From Streptomyces griseus (GTDB taxonomy: Bacteria; Actinomycetota; Actinomycetes; Nanopelagicales; Nanopelagicaceae), in NCBI GenBank assembly GCA_945865365.1, contig CAMBDL010000007.1, positions 1 to 64,000 on the forward strand: a DNA stretch of 64,000 bases, read 5' to 3'. This document shows positions 34,041-42,914 of the stretch, one piece after another. The translations under genes and the position numbers were made by a program. A model generated the notes under the pieces. It was not told the DNA's origin and did no database searches. It saw only the letters and a program-made list of their open reading frames with translations. How positions within the stretch are numbered: position 1 is the stretch's first letter; the number at the start of each line of letters is the position of its first letter.

Positions 34041-35153
34041 GTGCGAACTGCTACCGACGCAGGGTACCTTTATCTGGTGAGTTCATTAGCCAAGAGCGAG
34101 TTACAAGAGATTCGCGATGCTGTTGATATCGAATTGGCCACATTTTTAACAAACCAAGTTCACTATCTTGATTCAATCTCGAGTGATTTAAGACCAGTTT
34201 CCCAAGCCCTCTCTTCATTTGTCCTCGATAGCGGAAAACGTCTTCGCCCATTATTTGCATATAGCGGTTTTATCAGTGCTGGTGCAGATGTCTCTGCGCA
34301 AGTGATCAGTGCTATTGCAAGCCTGGAACTTCTTCAGGCATGCGCCTTAATTCATGATGACTTAATGGATGGCTCAGATACGCGCCGTGGAAAACCTTCT
34401 ATTCACCGCCACTTTGAATCTATCCACGTTCAAGAGGAGCTAGAGGGCTTTGCTCCTGCTTACGGCTTAGCTGCGGCAGTGCTGCTGGGTGATTTAGCTT
34501 TGGTATGGTCAAATCAAATGCTTAATTCATCTGGAATTACGCAATCCCAACTTGGTGACGTCCTGCCGATTCATGATGAGATGCGTGTTGAATTAATGGC
34601 TGGTCAGTTTTTAGATATTCATGAACAGACTCAAAAAAACACAGATCTGCAACGCTCGATGAAAATAGCGCGCTATAAATCAGGTAAGTACACGATAGAG
34701 CGGCCATTACATATTGGTGCAGCGCTTTCTCAAAAAAACTCCCCTTCGCTGATGGAAACTCTTTCGGCATATGGCTTACCACTGGGCGAAGCTTTTCAAT
34801 ATCGAGATGACCTTCTTGGAGTCTTTGGTGACCCAGATTTAACAGGAAAGCCAGTAGGAGACGACTTAAGAGAGGGAAAGCGAACCGTACTTATCGCCCT
34901 TGCAGATGCGCGATCTACTCCAGAGATGCGAGCAACTAGCCGACAATACTTTGGCGATCCGCAGTTAAGCGATGCCGGAGTGCGCATTTTGCAAGAGATA
35001 ATTCTTACTTCAGGCGCTAAAGATAGCCTTGAAGTGATGATTGAAAATTTGGCTGATGAGTCATTGAGTAACTTAGATAGTCAAGATATAAGTCAACAAG
35101 GTAAAGACATATTAACTGAGCTAGCACATATTGCAATTAAACGGAGTATTTAA
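34041..35153 (+). CDS. crtE: Polyprenyl (geranylgeranyl) diphosphate synthase CrtE
   Basis: A trans-isoprenyl diphosphate synthase that makes the C20 precursor GGPP. With the GTG at 34041 it has 370 residues. The first Asp-rich motif is at D106-D107-x2-D110 (HDDLMDGSDTRRG) and the second is QYRDDLLGVFGD followed by GKPVGDDLREGKRT. GKRLRP is near residue 65. The start is unsure because no clear ribosome site is visible; a GTG at 34077 is an alternative. It abuts crtI, giving a tight crtE-crtI-crtB operon. Homologues (IdsA2 type) lie near pknL in mycobacteria. Confidence 0.92.
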   Translation: MRTATDAGYLYLVSSLAKSELQEIRDAVDIELATFLTNQVHYLDSISSDLRPVSQALSSFVLDSGKRLRPLFAYSGFISAGADVSAQVISAIASLELLQACALIHDDLMDGSDTRRGKPSIHRHFESIHVQEELEGFAPAYGLAAAVLLGDLALVWSNQMLNSSGITQSQLGDVLPIHDEMRVELMAGQFLDIHEQTQKNTDLQRSMKIARYKSGKYTIERPLHIGAALSQKNSPSLMETLSAYGLPLGEAFQYRDDLLGVFGDPDLTGKPVGDDLREGKRTVLIALADARSTPEMRATSRQYFGDPQLSDAGVRILQEIILTSGAKDSLEVMIENLADESLSNLDSQDISQQGKDILTELAHIAIKRSI

Positions 35154-36638
35154 ATGGTTGCACGCGTTAAAGGTCCTACAGATCATGTTGTCATTGTTGG
35201 TGCTGGCCTTGCTGGTTTAAGTGCCGCACTACGCTTAGCTGGAGCAGGTCGAAAAGTTACCGTTGTAGAACGTGAATCTGTACCAGGCGGACGTAATGGT
35301 TTACTCAATCATAAAGGTTATGCATTTGATACCGGTCCCTCTGTTTTAACAATGCCTTCACTTATTCAAGATGCTTTTAACTGCGTGGGTGAAGATATGA
35401 ATGACTGGTTGGAACTTATGCCGGTATCCCCTTTGTATCGGGCGTTTTACGACGATGGTTCACAAATCAATGTACATGCAAACACTGATGAGATGGAAGC
35501 TGAAATTGCGACCAAAGTGAGCTCAGCTGAAGCCGCTGGATATCGTAGATATGTAGATTTTGTAACCAAGCTATATAAGTACGAGATGAATGATTTTATT
35601 GATCGAAATATCGATAGCCCACTTAATTTACTGACCCCCAACCTTGCCCGCTTAATCGCCATAGGTGGTTTTCGTCGGCTATCACCAAAAGTAAATCAAT
35701 TTATGAAGGACCCTCGTCTTCAAAAGGTTTACTCTTTCCAAGCGATGTACGCAGGAGTTAGCCCACAACAAGCACTAGCAATTTATGCAGTTATCGCCTA
35801 TATGGACTCAGTCAATGGTGTGTTCTTCCCTAAAGGTGGCATGCATGCGGTTCCACGTGCCTTAGCTGGGGCGGCACAAAAGCATGGCGTTGAGTTTAAG
35901 TACAGCACTACGGTGACGAAAATTGAAGTGAAAAATAGCCGCGCTCAAGCAGTTCTAACTGATGATGGTCAGCGAATAGAGTGTGACGCCGTCATATTAA
36001 ATCCCGATCTTCCAGTTGCTTGGCGAGATTTACTAGGTAAGGTTCCACTTTCAGTCAAGCGCCTCAATTACTCACCTTCGTGCGTAACCTTGCTGGTTGG
36101 CTCATCAAAGCAATACGATTTTGCCGCACACCACAATATTCACTTTGGTAAGTCGTGGGATGGCGTCTTTGACGAACTGATTAAGCAAAAGAAGCTCATG
36201 AGTGACCCAAGTGTGTTGGTTACTGTTCCCAGTCACGATGATCCAACTCTGGCTCCGCCAGGAAAACACTCGTATTACATTCTCTTTCCAACTCCCAACT
36301 TAGCCGCAGATATAGATTGGACTAAGCAGGCACAGCCTTACCGAGATCACATGATCGAAACCTTGGAAAAGCGTGGCTATACCGGCTTTGGTGATGCAAT
36401 TGAGACCGAAGTTTTAACTACTCCCCTGGATTGGCAGGCACAGGGAATGGAACGTGGTGCACCTTTTGCTAGTGCGCATACTTTTTTCCAGACCGGCCCA
36501 TTTAGACCACGCAACATGGCAGCTGGAATTGAAAATGTGGTCTTTGCTGGCTCTGGAACTCAACCCGGCGTTGGCGTACCGATGGTTTTAATCTCTGGTC
36601 GACTTGCCGCAGAGCGCATTGTTGGTCCAGTGAAATAA
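35154..36638 (+). CDS. crtI: Phytoene desaturase CrtI
   Basis: An FAD-dependent desaturase converting phytoene to lycopene; 494 residues. N-terminal VIVGAGLAGLSAALRLAGAG binds FAD, with the acidic VVERESVPGGRNG next. FDTGPSVLTMP and the C-terminal GSGTQPGVGVPMVLISGRLAAERI are characteristic. The ATG directly follows the crtE stop. Being sandwiched between crtE and crtB it is the best candidate for the primary desaturase, with the copy at 31785 doing a later step. Confidence 0.94.
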   Translation: MVARVKGPTDHVVIVGAGLAGLSAALRLAGAGRKVTVVERESVPGGRNGLLNHKGYAFDTGPSVLTMPSLIQDAFNCVGEDMNDWLELMPVSPLYRAFYDDGSQINVHANTDEMEAEIATKVSSAEAAGYRRYVDFVTKLYKYEMNDFIDRNIDSPLNLLTPNLARLIAIGGFRRLSPKVNQFMKDPRLQKVYSFQAMYAGVSPQQALAIYAVIAYMDSVNGVFFPKGGMHAVPRALAGAAQKHGVEFKYSTTVTKIEVKNSRAQAVLTDDGQRIECDAVILNPDLPVAWRDLLGKVPLSVKRLNYSPSCVTLLVGSSKQYDFAAHHNIHFGKSWDGVFDELIKQKKLMSDPSVLVTVPSHDDPTLAPPGKHSYYILFPTPNLAADIDWTKQAQPYRDHMIETLEKRGYTGFGDAIETEVLTTPLDWQAQGMERGAPFASAHTFFQTGPFRPRNMAAGIENVVFAGSGTQPGVGVPMVLISGRLAAERIVGPVK

Positions 36639-37511
36639 ATGGCTGAACTCGATGCATCCTATGCGGAGTGTAAAAGATTAAACTCATTGCACGGGAAGAC
36701 TTATTACTTAGCAACGCTGCTTTTGCCAAAAGCCAAACGTAAATATGTTCACGCTCTGTATGGTTTTGCGCGATATGCCGATGAAATTGTCGATGATCTT
36801 CAATCTACTTTAAGCGTTGAAGAAAAGGCTCATGCCTTGAATACTTGGGGCGCAAAAATTGTGAGCGATTTGAAAACTGGTAAGAGTGATGATGCTATAG
36901 GGCGAGCACTAATTGATACTGTACAAAGATTTGCAATTCCACATGAGCATTTTGAGGCTTTTTTGCACTCAATGACCATGGATTTAACGGTGCAGGAGTA
37001 CCAAACATATGAAGATTTATTGGAATATGTCTATGGTTCGGCGGCAGTTATTGGCTTAGAGATGGTGCCGGTGCTTGGTGCGCTCGATGATGCGGCTTAT
37101 GAAGCTGCAGAGAAGCTAGGCATAGCCTTCCAATTAGCCAACTTTATTCGTGACGTGAGTGAAGATCTAGACCGCGGACGTATTTATCTGCCAATTGCAG
37201 AACTTGCTGAACATGGCGTTACTCGCGAGATGTTGGAAGAGCGAGTATTAACACCCCAGATTGTGAGTGCATTAAAATTTCAAATTGCACGTGTACGACA
37301 ATTACAAAGCGAAGCGACTCCCGGAATTGCGATGTTGGCAGCACGTAGCCGACCATGCATCGAAGCTGCAAGTGAGCTGTACTGTGGAATCGTTGATGAA
37401 GTAGAAAAGATTGGTTACGATATCTTCAATTCGCGCGCAAAGACTTCAACTGCTCGCAGACTGAAGGTATTTATCTCCGCTTATGTGAAGCGTCTAACCG
37501 TATCCAATTAG
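36639..37511 (+). CDS. crtB: Phytoene synthase CrtB
   Basis: Condenses two GGPP to phytoene; 290 residues. The first metal-binding motif is D48-E-I-V-D52 in ARYADEIVDD and the second lies in NFIRDVSEDLDRGRIYLP (near residue 168). YVYGSAAVIGLEM is another conserved squalene/phytoene synthase block. The ATG directly abuts the crtI stop. The last 41 bp overlap the convergent crtYd gene, so the final codons of both share DNA. Confidence 0.95.
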   Translation: MAELDASYAECKRLNSLHGKTYYLATLLLPKAKRKYVHALYGFARYADEIVDDLQSTLSVEEKAHALNTWGAKIVSDLKTGKSDDAIGRALIDTVQRFAIPHEHFEAFLHSMTMDLTVQEYQTYEDLLEYVYGSAAVIGLEMVPVLGALDDAAYEAAEKLGIAFQLANFIRDVSEDLDRGRIYLPIAELAEHGVTREMLEERVLTPQIVSALKFQIARVRQLQSEATPGIAMLAARSRPCIEAASELYCGIVDEVEKIGYDIFNSRAKTSTARRLKVFISAYVKRLTVSN

Positions 37512-37773
37512 ACAGAACTCCAAGAACAAGGGCAAAGCCAAAGAGGAGATCTTCAAATGGCGCTGATGCGATGCGAAATCCAATAATGGCATCTGGGCTA
37601 TACATAACTATGTTGCGTGAAGTTAGCCACCAATTCGTCAACAACTGAAAGCCAAGAATAATGGCGTAAGACGTCCAAAAGACTCTGCGCTTGAGCAGAC
37701 GAGTATTAAAGAGATAAAGATCAAAGGTCGCAGCGATTACTACTGCCGATATCGCTAACTGCGTATAGCTCAT
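37471..37773 (-). CDS. crtYd: Lycopene cyclase subunit CrtYd
   Basis: One half of the heterodimeric, membrane-bound lycopene cyclase of actinobacteria. It has 100 residues and three hydrophobic segments. The conserved motif PFEDLLFGFALVL lies at about residues 72-84, matching the PxE(E/D) motif of the family. Its ATG overlaps the crtYc stop as ATGA, so the two subunits are translationally coupled. Whether the pair makes beta or epsilon rings, one or two, cannot be decided. The gene faces crtB and overlaps it by 41 bp. Confidence 0.9.
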   Translation of the reverse strand: MSYTQLAISAVVIAATFDLYLFNTRLLKRRVFWTSYAIILGFQLLTNWWLTSRNIVMYSPDAIIGFRIASAPFEDLLFGFALVLGVLSNWIRLDASHKRR

Positions 37774-38090
37774 ACGTGCCAGTGTTTCTTAGTTTTGCGG
37801 ACTGCTTCAATAGTCATCAGGGCTGCAATGGGAACAATTATGAAAAATAAATACTCTTCTATGGGAATACGCCACGGACCATAAACTCCAAGAATCTGAT
37901 CCCGGTCAAAAAACCAATGTCCGTGTGCGATCGCATATTTATCCCAAGCGATAAAGAGAAAGGCGATCGGGGCGATAGTCTGCACCATTCGCTTCACTTG
38001 CTTGAGTACGCCAACCTTTAAGAAAACTTCCAGCCAAAACGAGCCAATGAGGGTGAAGACAATCATCACCAGATATCCATACTTTTGCAC
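37770..38090 (-). CDS. crtYc: Lycopene cyclase subunit CrtYc
   Basis: The first half of the split lycopene cyclase, 106 residues with three hydrophobic segments. The key motif RIPIEEYLFFIIVP lies at about residues 75-88, preceded by FDRDQILGVYGPW, a typical family stretch. It forms a two-gene unit with crtYd, transcribed towards crtB. Its start lies only about a dozen bases from the 5' edge of the TPP riboswitch of the divergent pnuT gene, so the two promoters must overlap or lie inside coding DNA. Confidence 0.91.
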   Translation of the reverse strand: MQKYGYLVMIVFTLIGSFWLEVFLKVGVLKQVKRMVQTIAPIAFLFIAWDKYAIAHGHWFFDRDQILGVYGPWRIPIEEYLFFIIVPIAALMTIEAVRKTKKHWHV

Positions 38091-38102
38091 GAGATAACGC
38101 TA

Positions 38103-38193
38103 CTCTAGGAAGTACGGGAGCCGTAAATGGCTGAGAGGGTTTGAGATTCAAACCGACCGATTGACCCGTCCGGTAATGCGGACGTGGAAAGGA
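38103..38193 (+). promoter_or_regulatory. TPP riboswitch
   Basis: The thi-box core GGCTGAGA is at 38129-38136, after GGGAGCCGTAAAT. The second arm has ACCCGTCCGGTAATGCGGACG with GGTAATGC at 38172-38179. The terminal GTGGAAAGGA strand contains the ribosome site AAAGGA (38188-38193) of the downstream gene, so ligand binding probably blocks translation. No U-run terminator follows. Confidence 0.95.
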
Positions 38194-38199
38194 ATATCT

Positions 38200-38775
38200 A
38201 TGTCATCGATTGCTTTTACAGCCTGGGGCTATGAAGTCTCATATCTGGAGTTAACTGCGGCAGTTACATCCTTCATTGGTGTGTGGCTAGGCACGACAGG
38301 TAAGCGAATTACCTGGCCTTGGTGGGCCTTGAGTAGCGCCTTATACATGGTTTTCTTTTATCAGGTTGATCTATTTGCAAGTGCAGCGTTGCAAATTATT
38401 TTTATTCTCGCCGCAGTATGGGGTTGGCGCGGTTGGGCACCAACGGGCGCTGTTCCTGGAGCGCTCTCGCTTCGAGTTCAAATCTATTGCGCAGTTGCGA
38501 TTGTTCTATCGGTTCTAGCCCTTACGCCTGTGTTGTCCGAGATTGGTGCGGCGGCAACGTGGTCAGATGCATTTCTATTAATCGGAAGTCTCGTTGCTCA
38601 AATATTGATGGTCTATGAAAAAGTTGATTCGTGGATTCTCTGGCTCATTGTTGATGCTGTAGGAACTATTCAATATGCGAAACTGGGATATTGGTTCACT
38701 GCTGTGCTCTATGCCGCCTTCACCGTAATTGCGCTCATTGGTTGGAAGCGCTGGCATGACAGTTATAGCCATTGA
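38200..38775 (+). CDS. pnuT: PnuC-family transporter, probable thiamine carrier PnuT
   Basis: A polytopic membrane protein of 191 residues from the ATG at 38200, which has AAAGGA seven bases upstream. An in-frame ATG at 38161 lies inside the riboswitch and is rejected. About seven hydrophobic segments are visible, with the Trp-rich AAVWGWRGWAP and the WILWLIVDAVGTIQYAKLGYWFTAVLY block of the PnuC family. PnuC proteins carry vitamin precursors such as nicotinamide riboside; those behind TPP riboswitches (PnuT) are assigned to thiamine. This suggests dependence on external thiamine or precursors. Confidence 0.88.
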   Translation: MSSIAFTAWGYEVSYLELTAAVTSFIGVWLGTTGKRITWPWWALSSALYMVFFYQVDLFASAALQIIFILAAVWGWRGWAPTGAVPGALSLRVQIYCAVAIVLSVLALTPVLSEIGAAATWSDAFLLIGSLVAQILMVYEKVDSWILWLIVDAVGTIQYAKLGYWFTAVLYAAFTVIALIGWKRWHDSYSH

Positions 38776-39247
38776 TGGTCCAGCCGGGGCTGGAAAAACC
38801 ACCTTGGCTGCTCAATTTTTTCAGAGTTATTCTGTGAGTCAGAGTGCAACCGTGATCCATATGGATGATCTCTATAGCGGTTGGGAAAATGCTCTGAACC
38901 TAGATTTAACGAGGAGACTGCGCGAAATTCTACGGAGATATAGCCTAGGTGAGGTTTTTGATATTGAGATATTTAACTGGACTACCATGACATTTGATGG
39001 GGTTCAGAGAATCCAACCTAGCGATGTATTAATTATCGAAGGAGTAGGGGCAGCGCAAAAAATTGTGCGCGACTCTGGTGCCACAACATATTGGCTTGAT
39101 ATCGAGCCTGCCGTTGGACTTCAACGTGTTTTGGAGCGCGATGGCCTGGAAATTGAAGTATTTATGCGCCAGTGGCAACTCGATCAGGAACTCCATTTTC
39201 TGTCAGATAAGACACGCGAAAACGCACAACACATTCAAAGTTCGTGA
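38756..39247 (+). CDS. Uridine-kinase-like P-loop protein
   Basis: A 163-residue nucleotide kinase-like protein. Walker A is GPAGAGKTT at the N-terminus (MTVIAIDGPAGAGKTT), followed by VIHMDDLYSGWEN, the substrate-side acidic loop found in uridine kinase and pantothenate-kinase-like families, and LIIEGVGAAQ. The ATG at 38756 overlaps the end of pnuT by 20 bases, so the two are likely co-expressed under TPP control. Substrate is unknown. Co-regulation with a thiamine transporter makes a vitamin or nucleoside substrate possible, but this is a guess. Confidence 0.75.
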   Translation: MTVIAIDGPAGAGKTTLAAQFFQSYSVSQSATVIHMDDLYSGWENALNLDLTRRLREILRRYSLGEVFDIEIFNWTTMTFDGVQRIQPSDVLIIEGVGAAQKIVRDSGATTYWLDIEPAVGLQRVLERDGLEIEVFMRQWQLDQELHFLSDKTRENAQHIQSS

Positions 39248-39272
39248 GGCGATAAGCCCTAAAATTCATGAT

Positions 39273-41174
39273 ATGTCTGACCTTTCGGGAGAAATCATTG
39301 ATAACCGCTATCAATTGATTCGTCAGATTGCTAATGGTGGGATGGCCTCCATCTATGAAGCCATAGATACACGACTCGACCGCAAAGTGGCGGTAAAGAT
39401 AATGCATCCTCATTTAGCACAAGACGATGCATTCGTTAGTCGCTTCATACGAGAAGCTAAAGCCGCTGCGGCGCTTTCGCACCCAAATATTGTTGCCGTG
39501 CAAGATCAAGGGTGGAACCAAAATGGTGTGCCTGCAGTTTTTTTAGTGATGGAGCTAATTGAAGGTCATACGCTTCGAGAGTACTTGAACGAGCGAGGAC
39601 GCTTTGAAATAATTGATGCGATTAATTACTTAACACCGATTCTGAGCGCACTTGCAGCTGCTCACGCCTTGGGCATTGTTCATCGCGACATCAAACCTGA
39701 AAATATCCTCATATCAAAAGAGGGGCGCATTAAAATTGCCGACTTTGGCCTAGCGCGTGGAGAGCTTATTGGTTCAACGATGACGGCTGAATCAAGTGTC
39801 ATTTTAGGATCGGTCTCTTATTTATCGCCCGAGCAAGTTCAACGCGGAATAGCCGATGCCCGAAGTGATGTCTATGCGGTGGGCATAGTTGCCTTTGAAA
39901 TGCTTATCGGTGAAAAACCATTCATTGGCGACTCCCCCATTCAAATCGCATACATGCATGTCAATCAAGAGACTCCCGCCCTTCGCACAAAGCGAAAAGA
40001 GATTCCAGAAGCCCTTGAAACCTTGATTGCGCGCGCCACAGATCGAGATCCTGACAAACGACCACGCAATGCAGGTGAATTTTTGGTCGCACTTGAAGCA
40101 ATATCAATCGTATTAGACCCGAAAAAGAATCAGTTAAAGCTCGACTTAGATCTACCAGTAGAACCGATACGTGAAAAACCCCGTGGCAAGGTGAAGAAAG
40201 TTGTTGAAGAGGTTATTGAAAAAACCGTTGAAGTCGTTGAAGATGCCAAATCCCTAAAGCACTCGGAAGAAAAGAAATTTAAATCTAGCAAACGAGTGCG
40301 GCGCAATAGAAAAGTTGCTTTAGTGCTAGCTATCGCCCTTGGAATTGGTGGATGGTACACGCTCATTGGTCCTGGATCGAGAATTGTTGTGCCTTCAACT
40401 ATTGGTGGAAGTTATAACGAAGCAGTTTCGGCATTTAATCCGCTCGGAATAACGAGCATCATTGTTGAAAAACGCTTTGATGAGGAGATTTCCAAAGGAG
40501 CAATTATCGAATCTATTCCTCCTGGGGGCGGACGAATAGAAAATGGTGCAAGCGTTACCTTAATTATTTCAAAAGGCCCAGAGCGCTACATTGTTCCAAC
40601 TCTAAAAGGCCTGACCCCAGAAGCGGCTAAGCGTGCAATTCTTAAGTATCCCTTGGTAGTAGGAAAAGTTAGCGTTGTCTTTAATAGCGAAATACCTCAA
40701 GGATTCGTAATCACATCCACACCTGTTTCTGGCGTCCAAGTCAAGCGTGATTCACTCGTAAACTTAGTAGTCAGTAAAGGCGTTGAGACTATTGCCGTAG
40801 TCTCCTTCGTTGGCAAGAGCGCTGAACAAGCACTCAATGAACTAACAGATGCAGGCTTTAATGTTGAAAGCGTTTTTGCATTTGATGAGAAGATTCTTGC
40901 TGGGGCAGTGATTTCACAAACTCCTAAGGGAGACGCATCTATCGCAAAGGGAGCAAGGATTACCCTTGTAGTTTCAAAAGGCTCTCAATATGTCTACATA
41001 CCAAATATCTTTTCTATAGAAGAAGCTAAGGCGGTCAGGGTGCTCAAGGATTTAGAGCTCAAAGTAGTAGTGAAGAAATTGGGATCGAAAAAGATCAAAA
41101 AAGTAACAAATATTTCGCCAAAGATTGGAAGTAAAGTTAAACGTGGCAGTACGGTCACAATTACCGTAGGGTAG
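39273..41174 (+). CDS. pknL: Ser/Thr protein kinase with PASTA repeats (PknL/PknB type)
   Basis: A transmembrane eukaryotic-type kinase of 633 residues from the ATG at 39273 (MSDLSGEIIDNRYQL). Kinase motifs: glycine loop IANGGMASIYEA (19-30), K42 in VAVKIM, HRDIKPEN (H137-R138-D139) and DFG at 157-159. A charged, Lys/Glu-rich juxtamembrane segment (about 300-345) precedes a single membrane helix (about 348-367). Four PASTA-like repeats follow outside, with recurring VPSTIGGSY / VPTLKGLTPEAA / VVSFVGKSAEQA / IPNIFSIEEA starts. PASTA kinases sense muropeptides or lipid II and tune division and wall synthesis. Nearby crtE/idsA-like and aroG genes echo the mycobacterial pknL neighbourhood. Confidence 0.93.
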   Translation: MSDLSGEIIDNRYQLIRQIANGGMASIYEAIDTRLDRKVAVKIMHPHLAQDDAFVSRFIREAKAAAALSHPNIVAVQDQGWNQNGVPAVFLVMELIEGHTLREYLNERGRFEIIDAINYLTPILSALAAAHALGIVHRDIKPENILISKEGRIKIADFGLARGELIGSTMTAESSVILGSVSYLSPEQVQRGIADARSDVYAVGIVAFEMLIGEKPFIGDSPIQIAYMHVNQETPALRTKRKEIPEALETLIARATDRDPDKRPRNAGEFLVALEAISIVLDPKKNQLKLDLDLPVEPIREKPRGKVKKVVEEVIEKTVEVVEDAKSLKHSEEKKFKSSKRVRRNRKVALVLAIALGIGGWYTLIGPGSRIVVPSTIGGSYNEAVSAFNPLGITSIIVEKRFDEEISKGAIIESIPPGGGRIENGASVTLIISKGPERYIVPTLKGLTPEAAKRAILKYPLVVGKVSVVFNSEIPQGFVITSTPVSGVQVKRDSLVNLVVSKGVETIAVVSFVGKSAEQALNELTDAGFNVESVFAFDEKILAGAVISQTPKGDASIAKGARITLVVSKGSQYVYIPNIFSIEEAKAVRVLKDLELKVVVKKLGSKKIKKVTNISPKIGSKVKRGSTVTITVG

Positions 41175-41178
41175 GTCA

Positions 41179-42042
41179 ATGCCTAAAGCCAAACCACGAA
41201 TCGGTGCACATACTCCCACCACCGGTGGTATGGCTAAGCGTTCTATCGACTATGCCGTGACAACTGGCGCAGAAGTTATTCAAGTCTTTGCATCGAGCCC
41301 ACGCATGTGGGCGATGCCTGCAGCTAAACCAGAGCTAGATGAAGCATTTAAAATTAAGGCGGCAGAGTTAGATATTGAAACCTACGTTCACGCCCCTTTC
41401 CTTATCAACTTAGGCTCACCAACAGAGGCTACGTACGTGAATTCGCTTGCATCAACTTCTTATTCATTAGGACGAGCAGTTGATATCGGTGCCCTTGGCG
41501 TAGTTATTCATACCGGTTCGGCGGTGGATGCAACTTATGTCGATCAAGCGTGGAAGCAGATTCATGAGGGCATGATGCCGATCCTCAACGCGCTAGATGA
41601 TGACGCGCCCTTCTTATTATTGGAGCCGACTGCGGGTCAAGGTCAATCACTGGTTAAGAAGCTCGATGATTTAGAGAACTATTTAAAAGCCCTTGAATAT
41701 CATCCAAAAGTGGGAATCTGTTTAGATACCTGCCATGTATTTGCCGCAGGCCACGATATTGCCGTTAAAGGTGGGATGACCAAGACTCTTGATTTACTCA
41801 TCCAAATTGCAGGTGTTGAACGTTTCAAACTGATACACGCCAATGACTCCATGGATGTATGTGGTGCGCTAAAAGATCGCCATCAAAATATTGGAGATGG
41901 TCACATCGGTGTCGACGCCTTTGCCGAGTTATTGGCACACCCAGTAGTAGCCAATGTGCCTTTAGTTTTAGAGACACCTGGCTTGGAGGAGAAACATACT
42001 GTTGAAGTCGCGCTTTTGAAAAAACTCCGCGATAAGAAATGA
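41179..42042 (+). CDS. nfo: Endonuclease IV (AP endonuclease Nfo)
   Basis: Cleaves DNA at abasic sites in base-excision repair; 287 residues in a TIM-barrel of the AP endonuclease 2 family. Zinc-site segments visible are YVHAPFLINL, VIHTGSAV, LLLEPTAGQG, GICLDTCHVFAAG, LIHANDS, the RHQNIGDGHIG loop and LVLETPG at the end. A GTAGGT-type ribosome site precedes the ATG. It starts four bases after the PASTA kinase stop and ends in an ATGA overlap with the following transporter gene. Confidence 0.95.
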   Translation: MPKAKPRIGAHTPTTGGMAKRSIDYAVTTGAEVIQVFASSPRMWAMPAAKPELDEAFKIKAAELDIETYVHAPFLINLGSPTEATYVNSLASTSYSLGRAVDIGALGVVIHTGSAVDATYVDQAWKQIHEGMMPILNALDDDAPFLLLEPTAGQGQSLVKKLDDLENYLKALEYHPKVGICLDTCHVFAAGHDIAVKGGMTKTLDLLIQIAGVERFKLIHANDSMDVCGALKDRHQNIGDGHIGVDAFAELLAHPVVANVPLVLETPGLEEKHTVEVALLKKLRDKK

Positions 42043-42905
42043 GCACAGCAAAGCATCAGTGGAAGTTGCAGATGGCCCCTTGGGCTCTGCTAACAGTCTC
42101 AATGGCATGGGGCCTAGCTTTTGTGGTTATGAAAGATGCGATTGAGCGACAAAGCGTCAACAATTTTCTCTTTACACGATTTGTACTAGCGATAGTAGTA
42201 ATGGTTCTGATTCGTCCACGTGTTATTAAATTATTCACTAAAGACCTGGTTCTTAGAGCTTTAGCCGCCGGGGTATTTCTGGGTTTTGGCTATATTTTTC
42301 AAACTTTAGGCTTAGCCCGTACTGGGGCTGCTATCACTGGATTTGTTACTGGGCTCTATATTGTTTTGACACCGCTTTTTGCATCGATAATTTTGCGACA
42401 ACGGGTAAGTAGATTTACGTGGATATGTGTTGTAATCGCCACTGTAGGGCTAGGACTTCTCTCGATTCATGGCTGGTCCGTCGGTTTAGGTGAGTTATTA
42501 ACTTTTATTAGCGCTATTTTCTATGCCCTTCACATTATTGCGCTCAGTAAATGGAGTTCGGGCCGAGATGCATATGCCATGACTGTCATTCAGTTATCAA
42601 TGTGTGCCCTTCTCTCTGGTTTAGCTTCGATTCCCGGTGGCTACTCCCCTCCACCTGATTTTGGCGTCTGGTCAGTTGTTATCTTCACTGCAGTCTTTGC
42701 TACTGCAATTGCATTTATTGTTCAGACCTGGTCGCAAGCACATATGAGCGCCACTAAGGTCGCAGTAATTTTGACGATGGAAGTTGTCTTTGCCGCAATC
42801 TTTGCAATCATCTTCGGCGGAGAAAGCCTGACATTCCAGAGCTCCATTGGTGGGGTAATGGTTGTCACTGCGATGTATTTGATTGTCATGAAAGAAGAGA
42901 AGTAG
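42039..42905 (+). CDS. EamA/DMT family transporter
   Basis: A 288-residue membrane protein with about ten hydrophobic segments in two EamA repeats. The first begins ALLTVSMAWGLAFVVMKDAI and the second lies around LGELLTFISAIFYALHIIALSK. Such proteins export or import amino acids, nucleotide sugars or small metabolites; the substrate is unknown. The start overlaps the nfo stop as ATGA. A second, diverged EamA protein is encoded at 49389. Confidence 0.85.
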   Translation: MSTAKHQWKLQMAPWALLTVSMAWGLAFVVMKDAIERQSVNNFLFTRFVLAIVVMVLIRPRVIKLFTKDLVLRALAAGVFLGFGYIFQTLGLARTGAAITGFVTGLYIVLTPLFASIILRQRVSRFTWICVVIATVGLGLLSIHGWSVGLGELLTFISAIFYALHIIALSKWSSGRDAYAMTVIQLSMCALLSGLASIPGGYSPPPDFGVWSVVIFTAVFATAIAFIVQTWSQAHMSATKVAVILTMEVVFAAIFAIIFGGESLTFQSSIGGVMVVTAMYLIVMKEEK

Positions 42906-42914
42906 GCTTGCACA

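Noticed and set aside
39063-39272. N-terminal extension of the PASTA kinase
   Set aside because: The added 70 residues overlap the P-loop kinase gene in another frame; the kinase domain starts normally at the ATG at 39273.
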